A stretch of 64,000 nt of DNA from Cryobacterium sp. PAMC25264 (GCF_019443325.1 NZ_CP080383.1:186001-250000); one strand, 5' to 3'. Positions 51,268-61,190 are shown, numbered from the stretch's first letter. Notes: generated by a model not told the origin, from the sequence alone. Made by a program: numbers and translations.

Positions 51268-52968
51268 TCAGAGCCCGGGCGGCTGTGGGACGACCAACGG
51301 GATGACGCTCAGTGCGCCATCCACCCCCACGATGAGCACGACGCGCTCGCCGTGCACGCCCTCGAGAGCGCTGGCCACCTCCGCCGGGTCCGGCAGGGCC
51401 GTGGACCCGCCGGCGCGCTGCCACCAGCTCACCGTGGCACCGGTGAGCTGCCGCAGGTGGCGCAGCACCGGCTCGGCACCCGGACCCATGATGAGCACCA
51501 GCTCGCCGATGCCGGTTGCGGTCACGCGCGGCGCATCCGGCACCCCAGCGGTTACCGACGCCGCGATCGCGGCCCGGTCGCCCCGCCAGGCGCTGAAGTG
51601 GTACCCCGCCACCAGACCCGTGGCCAGGAGCAAGCCCAGGGAAGCCCGAAGCCGGTCGAGCAGCCCGGCCTCGCCGGAAAGGAGCGAGTCGAAGAGGCGG
51701 AACCCGATCACGAGCAGGGCGACCAGCGCGACGACGGCGCTGACTCCGAAGACCACGACCAGGTAGACGCTGCGGCCGGTGCTGTGGCGCCGCTCCGGCA
51801 GCACAGCCGTCGTGGGTCGCCAGGTGACCCACCACAGCGGACCGCCCACCACGAGCGAACTGATGCCGGCGAGGAGGAGCGTGCGCGGGTCGGAACCGGC
51901 CAGGGGCGTCGTGAGGGTGGCGAGCAGGGCGTTCACGATCACGCCGACGCCGGATGCGGCGGCCACGAGCGAGACCCCGCTGGTCACCAGAACGCCTGCG
52001 CCGCTCACCCCCGCCGAGCGCCGTGCCGCCACGGCCCGGTGATACCCCCAGATGAGTCCGCCGACGAGGGCGGCGGCCACGGCCGCACCGAGCGGATCAA
52101 GCAGGGCGCGCAGCGGATCCGAGCGGTCCACGGCCAAGCGGAGCAGCACGAACAGCGTCGTGCCCGCACCCGCGAGGGTGAGCAGGCACCCGCCCAGGAT
52201 GCCCACGCCGACGAGGGCGACAGCGGCGAGGCCGGTGCGCACGGCACGGCCACCGTCCCGGTTCCAGTGCCACCACCAAACGAGACCGCCGCCGGCAGCC
52301 CAGACCAGCGATTGCAGTGCGGCCCACCACCAGGGGACGCCGATGGGCGCATCCGTGGCGCCGGCCAGCGCGGTATCGAAGAGCACCGTGAGTGCCGAGA
52401 CCGCGCCGCCGGCGGCGAGCAGCAGTCCGACGACCCCGCCTAGCACCGCGGCAGTTCCGGGGAGCCGGGTGGGGCGACGGGTGCTCCGGCGCAGGACGAA
52501 CCGGTGCCCGGCCCAAACCCCCGCCCAGACCATACCCGTCGCCGCCTCCGCGGGGGCGTCGTCGCCGCGCACCACCGCAGACACGGCCGAGAACAGCGCG
52601 GTGCCGGCCACGATGAGCGCGACGGTGCAGACGCCCACCACATACAGGGCCCAGGCCAGTGAGTCACGTTCGGCCGGGTCGGCCAGGCGCCGCCAGGCGA
52701 ACCAGCCCAGCAGCGCGGCGAGCGGGCCACCGACGAGGGTGAAGCTCAGCGACACGGCCAGGCCCGCCGTGTCGCCGCCGACGACGGTGGTGCCGGTGAC
52801 CACGTCGAACAACCGGCCGAGCAGGTCGGCGAGACCACCGGCCGTGAGCAGAACCAGCACGAAGAGGATGCCGTACACCACCACCCGGCGCAGCACCGGC
52901 GCCGCGGAGGCCCGCGGAACGGCCCTCGCCGGCGGGATACCCGCCGGCGCGATGCCCGGCCCGGTCAC
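51268..52968 (-). CDS. DUF5671-domain membrane protein
   Basis: A 566-residue protein with about 13 membrane helices arranged as repeated four-helix units: VVVYGILFVLVLLTAGGLAD, then LAWALYVVGVCTVALIVAGT, VGGPLWWVTWRPT and others; each unit carries the LVVGGPLWW/LVGGPLAALLGW signature of DUF5671. The C-terminal 130 residues are soluble. GTG 52968 overlaps the upstream stop (GTGA). Function unknown. It converges on the CpaE-like ATPase gene with a 35-bp gap. Confidence 0.75.
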   Translation of the reverse strand: MTGPGIAPAGIPPARAVPRASAAPVLRRVVVYGILFVLVLLTAGGLADLLGRLFDVVTGTTVVGGDTAGLAVSLSFTLVGGPLAALLGWFAWRRLADPAERDSLAWALYVVGVCTVALIVAGTALFSAVSAVVRGDDAPAEAATGMVWAGVWAGHRFVLRRSTRRPTRLPGTAAVLGGVVGLLLAAGGAVSALTVLFDTALAGATDAPIGVPWWWAALQSLVWAAGGGLVWWWHWNRDGGRAVRTGLAAVALVGVGILGGCLLTLAGAGTTLFVLLRLAVDRSDPLRALLDPLGAAVAAALVGGLIWGYHRAVAARRSAGVSGAGVLVTSGVSLVAAASGVGVIVNALLATLTTPLAGSDPRTLLLAGISSLVVGGPLWWVTWRPTTAVLPERRHSTGRSVYLVVVFGVSAVVALVALLVIGFRLFDSLLSGEAGLLDRLRASLGLLLATGLVAGYHFSAWRGDRAAIAASVTAGVPDAPRVTATGIGELVLIMGPGAEPVLRHLRQLTGATVSWWQRAGGSTALPDPAEVASALEGVHGERVVLIVGVDGALSVIPLVVPQPPGL

Positions 52969-53471
52969 AGCCCGTCTCCGCTGCCGGTCGACGGGCACAC
53001 CATGAGCTGCCACGGCACCACATCGATGAGCCACCCGTCGTCCGCGCTGACCAGTTCGAACACGTCCTCCGACTCGGACTCCGACGAACCGAACGGGCCG
53101 GCGTCGTAGAACGTGACGATCGACACCCGCACGTCGGCGCTCGAGACGCGCTCGGTGGTGTCCAGCAGGGTGACGCGGATGTCGTCCGTGCCCGGTTCGG
53201 AGTACCGGTCGCAGTTTGCCAGGGCGGTGGCGGTGAGGTACCGCGCCGCCGTATCCCCGTCGCCGTCCACCGCGGCCGCCGCGTACCGTTGCACCACCCC
53301 GCCGGGCTTGCCGGCGTCCAGCAGCTCGGGTGCACCTCGGGTGAAGACCACCACGAGCGCCACCAGCACGAGCAGGGCGATCAGGCCGAGCACCACCAGC
53401 AGGGCGGGGTCGCGCCGGGCCGGCGGAGCAGGCTCGCCGGTGAGGGCGGGCGGCGCGGTGTCTGGGCTCAT
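52965..53471 (-). CDS. Single-span membrane protein, DUF4878-like secreted domain
   Basis: A 168-residue protein: Pro-rich cytoplasmic start, helix LLVVLGLIALLVLVALVVVF, and an extracytoplasmic domain with PGGVVQRYAAAAVDGDGDTA, ARYLTATALANC and ESEDVFELVSADDGWLIDVV, the cystatin/NTF2-like pattern of lumazine-binding or DUF4878-like domains. Two cysteines (ANC, MVC) may form a disulfide. Cotranscribed with the DUF5671 gene. ATG 53471 is 79 bp from the divergent pdtaS start. Confidence 0.65.
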   Translation of the reverse strand: MSPDTAPPALTGEPAPPARRDPALLVVLGLIALLVLVALVVVFTRGAPELLDAGKPGGVVQRYAAAAVDGDGDTAARYLTATALANCDRYSEPGTDDIRVTLLDTTERVSSADVRVSIVTFYDAGPFGSSESESEDVFELVSADDGWLIDVVPWQLMVCPSTGSGDGL

Positions 53472-53538
53472 GAGCGAAGCATGGCGCATCCGGTGCGGTG
53501 GCGCCAGCATCCGGTGCGTGCCGGGCGCCGGGCGGCCG

Positions 53539-53544
53539 TAGGCT
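53539..53544 (+). promoter_or_regulatory. -10 element of leaderless pdtaS transcript
   Basis: TAGGCT ends 6 bp before the GTG start at 53551, and no Shine-Dalgarno sequence intervenes. Confidence 0.55.
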
Positions 53545-53550
53545 GTTCAT

Positions 53551-55044
53551 GTGTCGACGCTCAGTGATCTCGTACTTGCCCAGGGCCGCAATAGTGCGGA
53601 GGACGTGGACTGGTTGCACATGCTCGTCGCCGACGGCCAGCTGCTGGCCGACCTCGCCTTCGCCGACATCGTCGTGTGGGTGCCCACCCTGGGCGGCAGC
53701 TTCGTGGCCGTGGCCCACGCCAGGCCGTCCAGCGCCGCGACGCTGTTCTATCGCGACTTCGTGGGCCAGGAGATCAAGGCCGAGTGGCGCAAGCAGGTCA
53801 CCGAGGCCTTCGACACCGCCAAGATCATCGACACCACGGCCCCGGACTGGTACGAGGAGACGCCCACCCGGGTGCGCGCCATCCCGGTGCGCCGCCGCAT
53901 CAGCTCCAGCGGCGCCGAGATCACCCCCGAACCCATCGCCGTGCTGACCCGGCACACCAATCTCAGCGAGACCCGCACGCCGGGTCGCCAGGAGCTGACC
54001 TTCAACGACTGCGCGAACGACCTCTTCGCGATGATCGCCTCCGGGGACTTCCCCGACCTGGGCGCCCCGACCGGCCCGCGCCGCGGCGCTCCGCGCGCTT
54101 CGGACGGCCTGATCCGGCTGGACCTGGACGGCGTGACCACCTTCGCCAGCCCGAACGCACTGTCCGCGTTCAACCGCATGGGCTTCGCCGACGAGCTGGA
54201 GGGCGAGTCGCTCGCCGAGGTCACCACGAGCCTGCTCAGCGGCAAGGCTGTCGTCGACGAGTCCCTTCCGCTGGTCGTGACCGGTCGGGCCCCCTGGCGT
54301 ACCGACATCGAGGCCCGCGGGGTGACGGTGTCGCTGCGCGCGATCCCGATCCGCAACCGCGGCGAGCGGATCGGCGCCATCGTGCTCTCCCGCGACGTCT
54401 CTGAGCTCCGGCACCAGGAACGCGAACTGATCACCAAGGACGCCACGATCCGGGAGATCCACCACCGGGTGAAGAACAACCTGCAGACCGTGGCGTCGCT
54501 GCTGCGCATCCAGGCTCGCCGCACCCACTCGGACACCGCCCGTGAGGCGCTCAACCAGGCCATGCGCCGGGTCGCGGCCATCGCCGTCGTGCACGACACG
54601 CTCTCCAGCGGGCTCAGCCAGAACGTCGACTTCGACGCCGTGTTCGACCGGGTGCTGCTGCTCATCGCCGAGGTGGCGTCGGCGCACAACACCACCGCCC
54701 ACCCCAAGTCGTCCGGCAGTTTCGGGATCCTGCCCAGCGCCTACGCGACGCCGCTCGCGCTCGCGCTCACGGAGCTCGTGACCAACGCCGTCGAGCACGG
54801 CCTGGCCGGCCGGGAGGGCGAGGTGTCGATCGAGGCCGAGCGCGACCTCGAGACGCTCACGGTGCGCGTGCGCGACAACGGCTCCGGGCTGCCGGAGGGC
54901 AAGGTCGGCTCGGGCCTCGGCACCCAGATCGTGCGCACCCTCATCCAGGGTGAGCTCAGTGGATCGATCGACTGGCACACCATGATGGGCAGCGGCACCG
55001 AGGTCACCATCGAGATCCCGCTGCGGTTCATGGAATTCGACTGA
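53551..55044 (+). CDS. pdtaS: Sensor histidine kinase PdtaS
   Basis: A 497-residue soluble kinase with no membrane helix. N-terminal GAF-like domain (residues about 10-150), a PAS-like domain (SDGLIRLDLDGVTTFASPNA, about 190-290), then the HisKA_2 box EIHHRVKNNLQTVASLLRIQ with phosphoacceptor H304 and the ATPase boxes ALTELVTNAVEHGLAG and VRDNGSGLPEGKVGSGLG. PdtaS phosphorylates the RNA-binding antiterminator PdtaR in mycobacteria. Its place beside whiB1 is the same as Rv3220c-Rv3219. Confidence 0.93.
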   Translation: MSTLSDLVLAQGRNSAEDVDWLHMLVADGQLLADLAFADIVVWVPTLGGSFVAVAHARPSSAATLFYRDFVGQEIKAEWRKQVTEAFDTAKIIDTTAPDWYEETPTRVRAIPVRRRISSSGAEITPEPIAVLTRHTNLSETRTPGRQELTFNDCANDLFAMIASGDFPDLGAPTGPRRGAPRASDGLIRLDLDGVTTFASPNALSAFNRMGFADELEGESLAEVTTSLLSGKAVVDESLPLVVTGRAPWRTDIEARGVTVSLRAIPIRNRGERIGAIVLSRDVSELRHQERELITKDATIREIHHRVKNNLQTVASLLRIQARRTHSDTAREALNQAMRRVAAIAVVHDTLSSGLSQNVDFDAVFDRVLLLIAEVASAHNTTAHPKSSGSFGILPSAYATPLALALTELVTNAVEHGLAGREGEVSIEAERDLETLTVRVRDNGSGLPEGKVGSGLGTQIVRTLIQGELSGSIDWHTMMGSGTEVTIEIPLRFMEFD

Positions 55045-55077
55045 AGCCGCACACGACAGCCGGCGTGACGCAGGCAC

Positions 55078-55119
55078 AAAAAAGCGGGCGAGGAACGGGA
55101 TTCCCGTTCCTCGCCCGCT
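55078..55119 (-). terminator. whiB1 terminator
   Basis: An 18-bp perfect stem, 55083-55100 with 55102-55119, lies 23 bp after the whiB1 stop; on the minus strand it is followed by six Ts (55083-55078). It also lies after the convergent pdtaS gene and could work on both. Confidence 0.92.
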
Positions 55120-55142
55120 GTGTCAGCGTGACGCCGAGTGAG

Positions 55143-55391
55143 TCAGGACGCGCGGCGGGCGCGTGCGGCGCGACGCTTGAGGGCGCGGCGCTCGTCTTCG
55201 CTCAGTCCACCCCAGACGCCGGAGTCCTGACCGGTCTCGAGAGCGTACTGGAGGCACACCTCCGTGACGTTGCAGCGGGCGCACACGGACTTGGCCTTCT
55301 CGATCTGGTCGACTGCTGGACCAGTGTTACCAACCGGGAAGAAGAGTTCCGGGTCGGCGGTGAGGCAGGCAGCTTTATCGCGCCAGTCCAT
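55143..55391 (-). CDS. whiB1: WhiB1 transcriptional regulator
   Basis: An 82-residue protein matching WhiB1 along its length: MDWRDKAACLTADPELFFPV, cluster cysteines C9, C37, C40, C46, then GQDSGVWGGLSEDERRALKR. WhiB1 binds a 4Fe-4S cluster, reacts with nitric oxide and partners the primary sigma factor; it is essential in M. tuberculosis. GGAG precedes the ATG. The region to the divergent gene at 55576 (184 bp) contains its promoter and leader, with no clear element that I can assign. Confidence 0.96.
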   Translation of the reverse strand: MDWRDKAACLTADPELFFPVGNTGPAVDQIEKAKSVCARCNVTEVCLQYALETGQDSGVWGGLSEDERRALKRRAARARRAS

Positions 55392-55575
55392 AGGGGTGCT
55401 CCTTTATTGCGGGGGGATGCCTGGCCGATCGGCCGAAGATGCGGGGGAAAGCCCAGATTGCAGGAAGGTCGGATCTACATGGAGATCTGCTCACCACCCT
55501 GTGAGCGTCAACTGGGCCTCAAATATGGTCGCATAATAGGGGTGTCAAATCAATAGTTTTGTATGGGATAACGCT

Positions 55576-56013
55576 GTGAGCCAATCGTTCGACCCCAGCC
55601 AGGGGGGTGCTGACGAGCCCCGTCGAGCCCGCCGGCCCCGCGCTCTGACCGTCCTCGCGGCCCTCCTGGCAGCGGAGGCAGCCCTCCTGTGGGCGGCTGT
55701 GATCTGGCTCATTCTCGAGCTGCTCACCGACCGACCCACGTCTTTCGCCAGCGCGATCGCCATCCTCGTGCTCACCATCGTCGCCGCGCTCTGGGTCAGC
55801 ACCATTGCGGTGGCGACCCTCCGCGCCCGCCCGTGGATCCGCGCCGCCGCGGTGACCTGGCAGCTCGTGCAGGTCTTCGTCGCGATCGGCTGCTTCCAGG
55901 GCCTCTACGCCCGGCCGGACCTCGGGTGGGCGCTGTTGGTGCCCTCGGCACTGGTGATCGTGCTGCTCTTCACCCGCAGCGTGCTCGAGGCCACCAGCAC
56001 CCGCGAGCCTTAG
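55576..56013 (+). CDS. Four-helix membrane protein of unknown function
   Basis: A 145-residue protein: basic, Pro-rich N-terminus, then helices [56 protein letters not shown] and [17 protein letters not shown]. Common hypothetical membrane protein near whiB1 in Microbacteriaceae. GTG 55576 has no Shine-Dalgarno sequence and may be leaderless. Its stop directly abuts the stop of convergent bcp. Confidence 0.75.
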   Translation: MSQSFDPSQGGADEPRRARRPRALTVLAALLAAEAALLWAAVIWLILELLTDRPTSFASAIAILVLTIVAALWVSTIAVATLRARPWIRAAAVTWQLVQVFVAIGCFQGLYARPDLGWALLVPSALVIVLLFTRSVLEATSTREP

Positions 56014-56487
56014 TTAGAGGCCGAGCTTCTTGCGCAGGCTCGCCACGTGCCCGGTGGCCTTGACGTTGTAGAGGGCCAGCGTGACCACGCCGGCCTCGTC
56101 GAGCACGAAGGTGGAGCGCAGCACCCCGGTGACGACCTTGCCGTAGAGGTTCTTCTCGCCCCAAGCGCCGTAGGCGCGGTGCACGGTCAGGTCCTCATCG
56201 CTGAGCAGCGGGAAGGTGAGGTGGTCGTTCTCGGCGAATGTCGCCAGCTTGGCCTGGGTGTCCTTCGACACGCCCAGCACCCGGTAGCCGGCCTGCGCGA
56301 GAGAAGCGAGGTTGTCCCGGAAATCGCAGGCCTGCGTGGTGCAGCCCGGTGTCATCGCGGCCGGATAGAAATACACCACGACCTTCTGGCCCCGGTAATC
56401 GGCCAGAGAGACGCTCTGTCCGTTCTGGTCGGTCAGGGTGAACTCGGGGGCCGTGTCGCCGGCTGCAAGCCGTGTGGAATCCGTCAT
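56014..56487 (-). CDS. bcp: Thioredoxin-dependent peroxiredoxin Bcp
   Basis: A 157-residue atypical 2-Cys peroxiredoxin. Peroxidatic C49 is in AMTPGCTTQACDFRDN with the resolving C54 five residues on, as in BCP/PrxQ enzymes; DTAPEFTLTDQNGQSVSL and VVYFYPAAM precede it. Here AAM replaces the usual KDD/KAS before TPGC. It reduces hydroperoxides with thioredoxin. The ATG is 18 bp from the end of rsgA in the same direction. Confidence 0.92.
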   Translation of the reverse strand: MTDSTRLAAGDTAPEFTLTDQNGQSVSLADYRGQKVVVYFYPAAMTPGCTTQACDFRDNLASLAQAGYRVLGVSKDTQAKLATFAENDHLTFPLLSDEDLTVHRAYGAWGEKNLYGKVVTGVLRSTFVLDEAGVVTLALYNVKATGHVASLRKKLGL

Positions 56488-56505
56488 GACCCCACGTTAT
56501 ACGAG

Positions 56506-57569
56506 TCAGTTCTCGCCCTGGCGGTGTGACGGAGCGGCCGCGAACGTCTCCAGGAGACGCTGGAGGGAGTCCAGGCGGGCTTTGCCGGTGTCACCCAGGG
56601 TTCCGGCCGCGACGGCCTCGTTGATGGCGCAGTCGGGCGATGACGGCAGGTGGGTGCAGCCGCGCGGGCACTTCTCGGCGATGACGGCCAGGTCGGTGAA
56701 GGCGCGCAGGATGTTGTCGGTGTTGATGTGGCCCAGGCCGAAGGAGCGCACCCCGGGGTGTCGATGACCCAGCCGCGACCGGCATCCGTTTCGAGCCGCA
56801 GCGAGATCGTCGACGACGAGGTGTGCCGGCCCCGTCCGGTGACGGTGTTCACCACGCCGACGGCGCGGTGCGCGTCGGGCACGAGAGCGTTCACGAGCGT
56901 GGACTTGCCCACGCCCGAGTGGCCGACGAACACCGTGTCGTGGCCCACCAAGGCCGCCGAGATGGCGTCAAGCGGCATGGCGTCGTCGCGGCTCTGGAAC
57001 ACCGGCAGGTCGAGGCCGGCGAAGTTGTTGAGGAACTCGGCCGGGTCGGCGAGGTCGGTCTTGGTGATGCAGAGGATGGGGGAGACCCCGGCGTCGTACG
57101 CCGCGACCAGGTACCGGTCCACCAGGCGGATGCGCGGCTCCGGGTTCGCCGCGGCCACGACGATGAGCATCTGGTCGGCGTTGGCGACGATGACCCGCTC
57201 CACGGCATCCGTGTCGTCGGCACTGCGGCGCAACAGGGTCTCGCGCGGCACGATGCGCACGATGCGCGACAGGCTGCCCTCCGACCCGGTGGTGTCGCCG
57301 ACGATGTCAACGCGGTCGCCGGTGACGACGGCGTGCTTGCGCAGCTCGCTGGCGCGCGCGGCCGTGACCCGGCGTTCGGTGGGTTCGTTCTCGTCGAGCA
57401 TCACCGTGTACCGCCCGCGGTCGACCGAGAGGATGCGCCCGGTCAGGGCGTCGCCGTGCTCCGGACGGGTCTTGGTGCGCGGCTTGGTGCCCTTGCGGCC
57501 CGGCCGCACGCGAACACTGGACTCGTCGTACTCCGGTTCGTCATCGTCCGGCGTCGCCCACCACGTCAC
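56506..57569 (-). CDS. rsgA: Ribosome small-subunit GTPase RsgA, frameshifted
   Basis: Circularly permuted GTPase acting in 30S maturation. N-terminal OB fold ([17 protein letters not shown]), then G4 [11 protein letters not shown]1 [17 protein letters not shown]3 IDTPG and a C-terminal zinc-binding part [20 protein letters not shown]. The frame breaks at the CCCC of 56751-56754: a fifth C gives [17 protein letters not shown] and a 354-residue protein ending at 56506. One-base deletion, probably a sequencing error. GTG 57569 overlaps the aroA stop. Confidence 0.92.
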
Positions 57570-58927
57570 GCGGTGCCCGGTCCAGCGAGCAGTCCGTGCC
57601 AGAGATCGGCGAACTGGGGGAGGGTCTTGGCCGTGGTGCCGATGTCCTCGACCTCAACGCCGGCGACGGCGAGGCCGATCAGTGCGCCGGTGGTGGCCAT
57701 CCGGTGGTCGTCGTAACTGTGCCAGGTGCCGCCGTGCAGCGGTCTGGGGTCGATGGCCAGCCCGTCGGGCAGCTCGGTGACGTGTCCGCCGAGGTTGTTG
57801 ATCTCGGTGGCCAGCGCTGCGAGCCGGTCGGTCTCGTGGTGGCGGATGTGGCCGATGCCCGTGATGGTGCTGGGCGAGTCGGCGAGGGCCGCGAGGCCCA
57901 CGAGGGTGGGCGCCAGTTCGCCCCCGGTGGAGAGGTCGAGGTCGACGCCCGTGATGCGGCCGGTGCCGGTCACGGTGAGCCGGTCGCCGTCTACCGACAC
58001 GGTGGCGCCGAAGAGCGGCAGCAGCTCGGCCAGGTGCGCGCCGACCTGGGTGGTCGTCGTGGGCCAGCCCGTGATGGTGACGGAGCCGCCGGCGACGAGG
58101 GCCGCCGCGAGGAACGGGGCCGCGTTGGAGAGATCGGGTTCGATGTCGACCTCCGCGCCCTGGATCGGGCCGGGCTCGACCAGCCAGACGCCCTCGTCCG
58201 GGCTGGTGACCGTGACGCCGCGCTGGGCGAGGGTGTGGATGGTCATCTCGATGTGCGGCAGGCTTGGCAGCCGCTCACCCGCGTGACGCAGGCGAAGGCC
58301 GGTGCGGAACCGGGCCGCGGCGAGAAGCAGGCCGGAGACGAACTGGCTCGACGAGGAGGCGTCGATGGTGATCTCACCGCCCTCGAGGCCGCCGCTGCCG
58401 TGCACGGTGAAGGGCAGCGCACCCCGGCCGTCGTCGTTGATGTCGGCGCCCAGGTCGCGGAGCGAACTGATCGTCGTCGACATCGGGCGTCGCCGGGCGC
58501 CGGCGTCGCCGTCGAAGGTGGTGGGGCCCAGCGCCAGTGCGGCGACGGGAGGCAGGAAGCGCATCACGGTGCCGGCCAGGCCGCAGTCGACCGTGGTGGA
58601 GCCGAACAGCTCGCCGGGCGTGATGCGCAGGTCGGCGCCGTATTCGCCGGCGCCGTCGACGGCCTCGATGGTGGTGCCCAGCTGCCGCAGCGCGTCGACC
58701 ATGAGGTCGCTGTCGCGGGAATGCAAGGGGGCCCGCAGCAGCGACGGCGAGTCGGCCAGTGCCGACAGGACGAGTTCCCGGTTGGTCAGCGACTTCGAGC
58801 CGGGCAGCGACAGCGTCGCGGCCAGCGGCACGGCGGCGACGGGCGCGGCCCAGAGCGCATCGATCTCCTCGGGTGAACTGTCTCCGTAGGGATCGAACTC
58901 CGGCTTGGAATATCTCGAGATCAACAT
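57566..58927 (-). CDS. aroA: 3-phosphoshikimate 1-carboxyvinyltransferase
   Basis: A 453-residue EPSP synthase, the sixth step of the shikimate pathway: [80 protein letters not shown] and the C-terminal [17 protein letters not shown]. Cotranscribed with rsgA, the same pair as Rv3227/Rv3228. Divergent from sigH. Confidence 0.95.
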   Translation of the reverse strand: MLISRYSKPEFDPYGDSSPEEIDALWAAPVAAVPLAATLSLPGSKSLTNRELVLSALADSPSLLRAPLHSRDSDLMVDALRQLGTTIEAVDGAGEYGADLRITPGELFGSTTVDCGLAGTVMRFLPPVAALALGPTTFDGDAGARRRPMSTTISSLRDLGADINDDGRGALPFTVHGSGGLEGGEITIDASSSSQFVSGLLLAAARFRTGLRLRHAGERLPSLPHIEMTIHTLAQRGVTVTSPDEGVWLVEPGPIQGAEVDIEPDLSNAAPFLAAALVAGGSVTITGWPTTTTQVGAHLAELLPLFGATVSVDGDRLTVTGTGRITGVDLDLSTGGELAPTLVGLAALADSPSTITGIGHIRHHETDRLAALATEINNLGGHVTELPDGLAIDPRPLHGGTWHSYDDHRMATTGALIGLAVAGVEVEDIGTTAKTLPQFADLWHGLLAGPGTA

Positions 58928-59028
58928 CGGTTATCAGAATAGTCGGGATCATCCTGGCCGGGACCGCCTTGACAGGCAGGTTTCCGAACACGGCGGCCTA
59001 TCCTGCGGCCGCACACCGGGAGGAAGCA

Positions 59029-59718
59029 GTGGCAGCAACTCTGCTCATGGAGCGCACGCCCGCGGCATCCGCGCCTATCGCTGGCCTAGAATTGCCCGTG
59101 ATGACAACAGATACGACTGACATGCGGGACCTGTTCGAAGCACAGGCCATGCCGTTCATCGACCAGCTGTACGCAGCGGCGATGCGCATGACGCGGAACC
59201 CCTCTGACGCGCAGGACCTGGTGCAGGAGACCTTCGTCAAGGCGTTCGCATCGTTCAAGCAGTTCGAGCAGGGCACCAACCTCAAGGCCTGGCTGTACAG
59301 GATCCTCACGAACACCTTCATCAACACCTATCGCAAGAAGCAGCGCGAGCCCTACCAGGGCACCATCGACGACCTCGAGGATTGGCAGCTGGGCGGGGCG
59401 GAATCCACGACGGCGACGTCGAGCCGTTCCGCGGAGGCCGAGGCCATCGACCACCTCCCCGACAGTGCCGTCAAGGACGCTCTCCAGTCGATTCCCGAGG
59501 ACTTCCGGCTGGCGGTGTACTTCGCCGACGTCGAGGGTTTCTCCTATCAGGAGATCGCCGAGATCATGAAGACGCCCATCGGAACGGTGATGAGCCGTCT
59601 GCACCGGGGGCGCCGGCTGCTGCGCGATCTGCTGTCCGGTTACGCCCTCGAGCGTGGCCTGGGTGGCAACCAGACAGGCACGAGCACGAAGAAGACATCC
59701 GGGAGCACAGGAAAATGA
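59029..59718 (+). CDS. sigH: SigH/SigR-type redox sigma factor, two possible starts
   Basis: ECF sigma factor of the SigR/SigH group: region 2 with [20 protein letters not shown] and [20 protein letters not shown], region 4 with [20 protein letters not shown] and [18 protein letters not shown]. Two starts are supported: GTG 59029 with GGGAGG 5 bp upstream (229 residues), and ATG 59101 (205 residues) preceded by TAGAAT at 59087-59092, a leaderless -10. Streptomyces SigR also has a longer unstable isoform from an upstream start. The stop overlaps the anti-sigma gene (ATGA). It controls disulfide and heat stress genes. Confidence 0.92.
   Translation: MAATLLMERTPAASAPIAGLELPVMTTDTTDMRDLFEAQAMPFIDQLYAAAMRMTRNPSDAQDLVQETFVKAFASFKQFEQGTNLKAWLYRILTNTFINTYRKKQREPYQGTIDDLEDWQLGGAESTTATSSRSAEAEAIDHLPDSAVKDALQSIPEDFRLAVYFADVEGFSYQEIAEIMKTPIGTVMSRLHRGRRLLRDLLSGYALERGLGGNQTGTSTKKTSGSTGK
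59087..59092 (+). promoter_or_regulatory. Internal -10 element for short SigH
   Basis: TAGAAT lies inside the long reading frame and 8 bp before ATG 59101, so a second promoter could make a leaderless short form. Confidence 0.5.
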
Positions 59719-59957
59719 CCGATTGCGGTTGCGAGAAGGCCAAGGCCGAACTCGAAGAGTATCTGCACAACGAACTCCGCAAGGAGGACGCCCTCGACAT
59801 TCGTGAACACCTCGAGCACTGCCCCGACTGCCGGAGCGAGCACAACGTGGGCCGCACCCTCACCGAGGTCATGCAGCGTGCCTGCAAGGAGACCGCGCCT
59901 GAGGACCTGCGCGACCAGGTTCTGCTGCGGCTGCGCGCCATCCAGTCGGCACACTAG
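59715..59957 (+). CDS. rshA: Zinc anti-sigma factor RshA/RsrA
   Basis: An 80-residue ZAS anti-sigma factor with the HxxxCxxC zinc motif in [13 protein letters not shown] and further cysteines near the N-terminus (TDCGCEK) and in QRACKETAP. Oxidation of the zinc thiols releases the sigma factor. Start overlaps the sigH stop by ATGA, so the two proteins are made in coupled amounts. Confidence 0.93.
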   Translation: MTDCGCEKAKAELEEYLHNELRKEDALDIREHLEHCPDCRSEHNVGRTLTEVMQRACKETAPEDLRDQVLLRLRAIQSAH

Positions 59958-59984
59958 CGCCGTAACCCACCCGGTGCCGGCGGA

Positions 59985-60314
59985 TCAGCCGATCCGCGCC
60001 ACCGTCACTTCGATCGCCGTCACGGCAGAGTTGCCGGACTGGACGAAGTACTCCTCAATGGTGTCGTAGACCTTGCGGCACACCTCGGTGGCCGCTTGCG
60101 CGTCCGCCACCCCGATCGACACGGATGCCGTGACGCCGTCGTCGGTCTCCGTGAGAGCCACGAAATCCGGGTCCCTGGGCTTCTGCGTGAGCCCCCCGAC
60201 CACGTGGTTCAGCACGGCCGTGAGTACCGGTGTGGCCGGATAGACCTCGTCGACGCCGGGGACCTGCTCGACGACGGCGGCCAGTTCGGCGGTGCGCTTC
60301 GTTGTGGTGCTCAT
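59985..60314 (-). CDS. Asp23/Gls24-like short protein
   Basis: A 109-residue protein: ELAAVVEQVPGVDEVYPATP, LTETDDGVTASVSIGVADAQ, VCRKVYDTIEEYFVQSGN and AVTAIEVTVARIG. The alternation of strand, helix and strand resembles the Asp23/Gls24 fold of the protein encoded divergently at 60632, so it may be a partner. Family assignment is tentative. ATG 60314. Converges on rshA with a 27-bp gap. Confidence 0.6.
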   Translation of the reverse strand: MSTTTKRTAELAAVVEQVPGVDEVYPATPVLTAVLNHVVGGLTQKPRDPDFVALTETDDGVTASVSIGVADAQAATEVCRKVYDTIEEYFVQSGNSAVTAIEVTVARIG

Positions 60315-60415
60315 GGCATCTCCAGTCTGACGGATCGGGTGGGCCAGATCAGTGTAGATCCCCGGACCCCGAAAAAACTTTCCGGCCAATTTCGTGACGA
60401 ACCGACCGGTATGTG

Positions 60416-60467
60416 CGTCATAACCATGACGATGCCAATCCTGCCCCGATTCTGGGCTGAGAATCGG
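60416..60467. promoter_or_regulatory. Two dyads in the Asp23 promoter region
   Basis: CGTCAT-AACC-ATGACG (60416-60431) and CCGATTCT-GGGCTG-AGAATCGG (60446-60467), both perfect, lie between the divergent Asp23-like and Asp23 genes. The 317-bp gap 60315-60631 otherwise shows nothing I can name. Confidence 0.55.
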
Positions 60468-60631
60468 TCTTGAGAAATCGTCGACAACTTCCCCCACATT
60501 CGTCAGACTCCAGCCCCCAGTGCGGGCGTTGCGGACACCAGGACCGGCGCCAGGCGCCATCGCCGCCCCGAGTGCGGCGGGCCGATCGCCGGCATTGCCG
60601 GTGGCGCATCCGAACCAAGGAGAACCCCCAG

Positions 60632-61087
60632 ATGAACAGCATCAGTTCCGACCAGCCGAGCTCGTCGACGACCCTGCCCGCCAGTGCCGGCGCTGTCTCC
60701 GACGCGTCCGCGGAGCGGGTCGCCGAAGGGGAGACGACGATCAAGGACGGCGTCATCGCCAAGGTCGCCAGCCTGGCAGTGCGCGAGGTCGACGGCGTCC
60801 ACGCCCTGGGCAGCGTGCCCACCCGGGCGCTCGGCGCGATCCTCGATGCCGTGACGAGCACCGACGCCAACCCCGGTGTCTCGATCGAGCTCGATGACGA
60901 CGGTGTCACCGTGCAGATTGTGCTGGTCGCCGGGTACCCGGTGTCCCTGACCACACTCGCCGACCAGGTGCGGTCATCCGTCACCCGGGCTATCGAGGGG
61001 TTGGTGGGCATGCCCGTCTCCGCCGTGAACGTGACCATCACAGACATTTACGTGGCCGAAGAGCAGGTCGACAATGGCGTCGACTGA
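60632..61087 (+). CDS. Asp23/Gls24-family envelope stress protein
   Basis: A 151-residue protein with the Asp23 (DUF322) domain: TTIKDGVIAKVASLAVREVD, GVSIELDDDGVTVQIVLVAG and VGMPVSAVNVTITDIYV. Asp23 proteins accumulate at the membrane under alkaline or cell-wall stress. AAGGAG lies 9 bp before ATG 60632. Followed by a GlsB-type membrane protein that often anchors Asp23, so the two probably act together. Confidence 0.88.
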   Translation: MNSISSDQPSSSTTLPASAGAVSDASAERVAEGETTIKDGVIAKVASLAVREVDGVHALGSVPTRALGAILDAVTSTDANPGVSIELDDDGVTVQIVLVAGYPVSLTTLADQVRSSVTRAIEGLVGMPVSAVNVTITDIYVAEEQVDNGVD

Positions 61088-61190
61088 CTCTCCGGCCGCG
61101 TAATCAAGCCGGCTCCCCAGAGCCCGGTCGAACGAGCACAGCGCGTTCGAATGACCAGCAGTACCCACACCAACAGAAAAGAGACACTCC

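Noticed and set aside
53472..55077. N-terminal extension of the DUF5671 frame across pdtaS
   Set aside because: This part is antisense to pdtaS; the real gene starts at 52968 in an overlap with its upstream neighbour.
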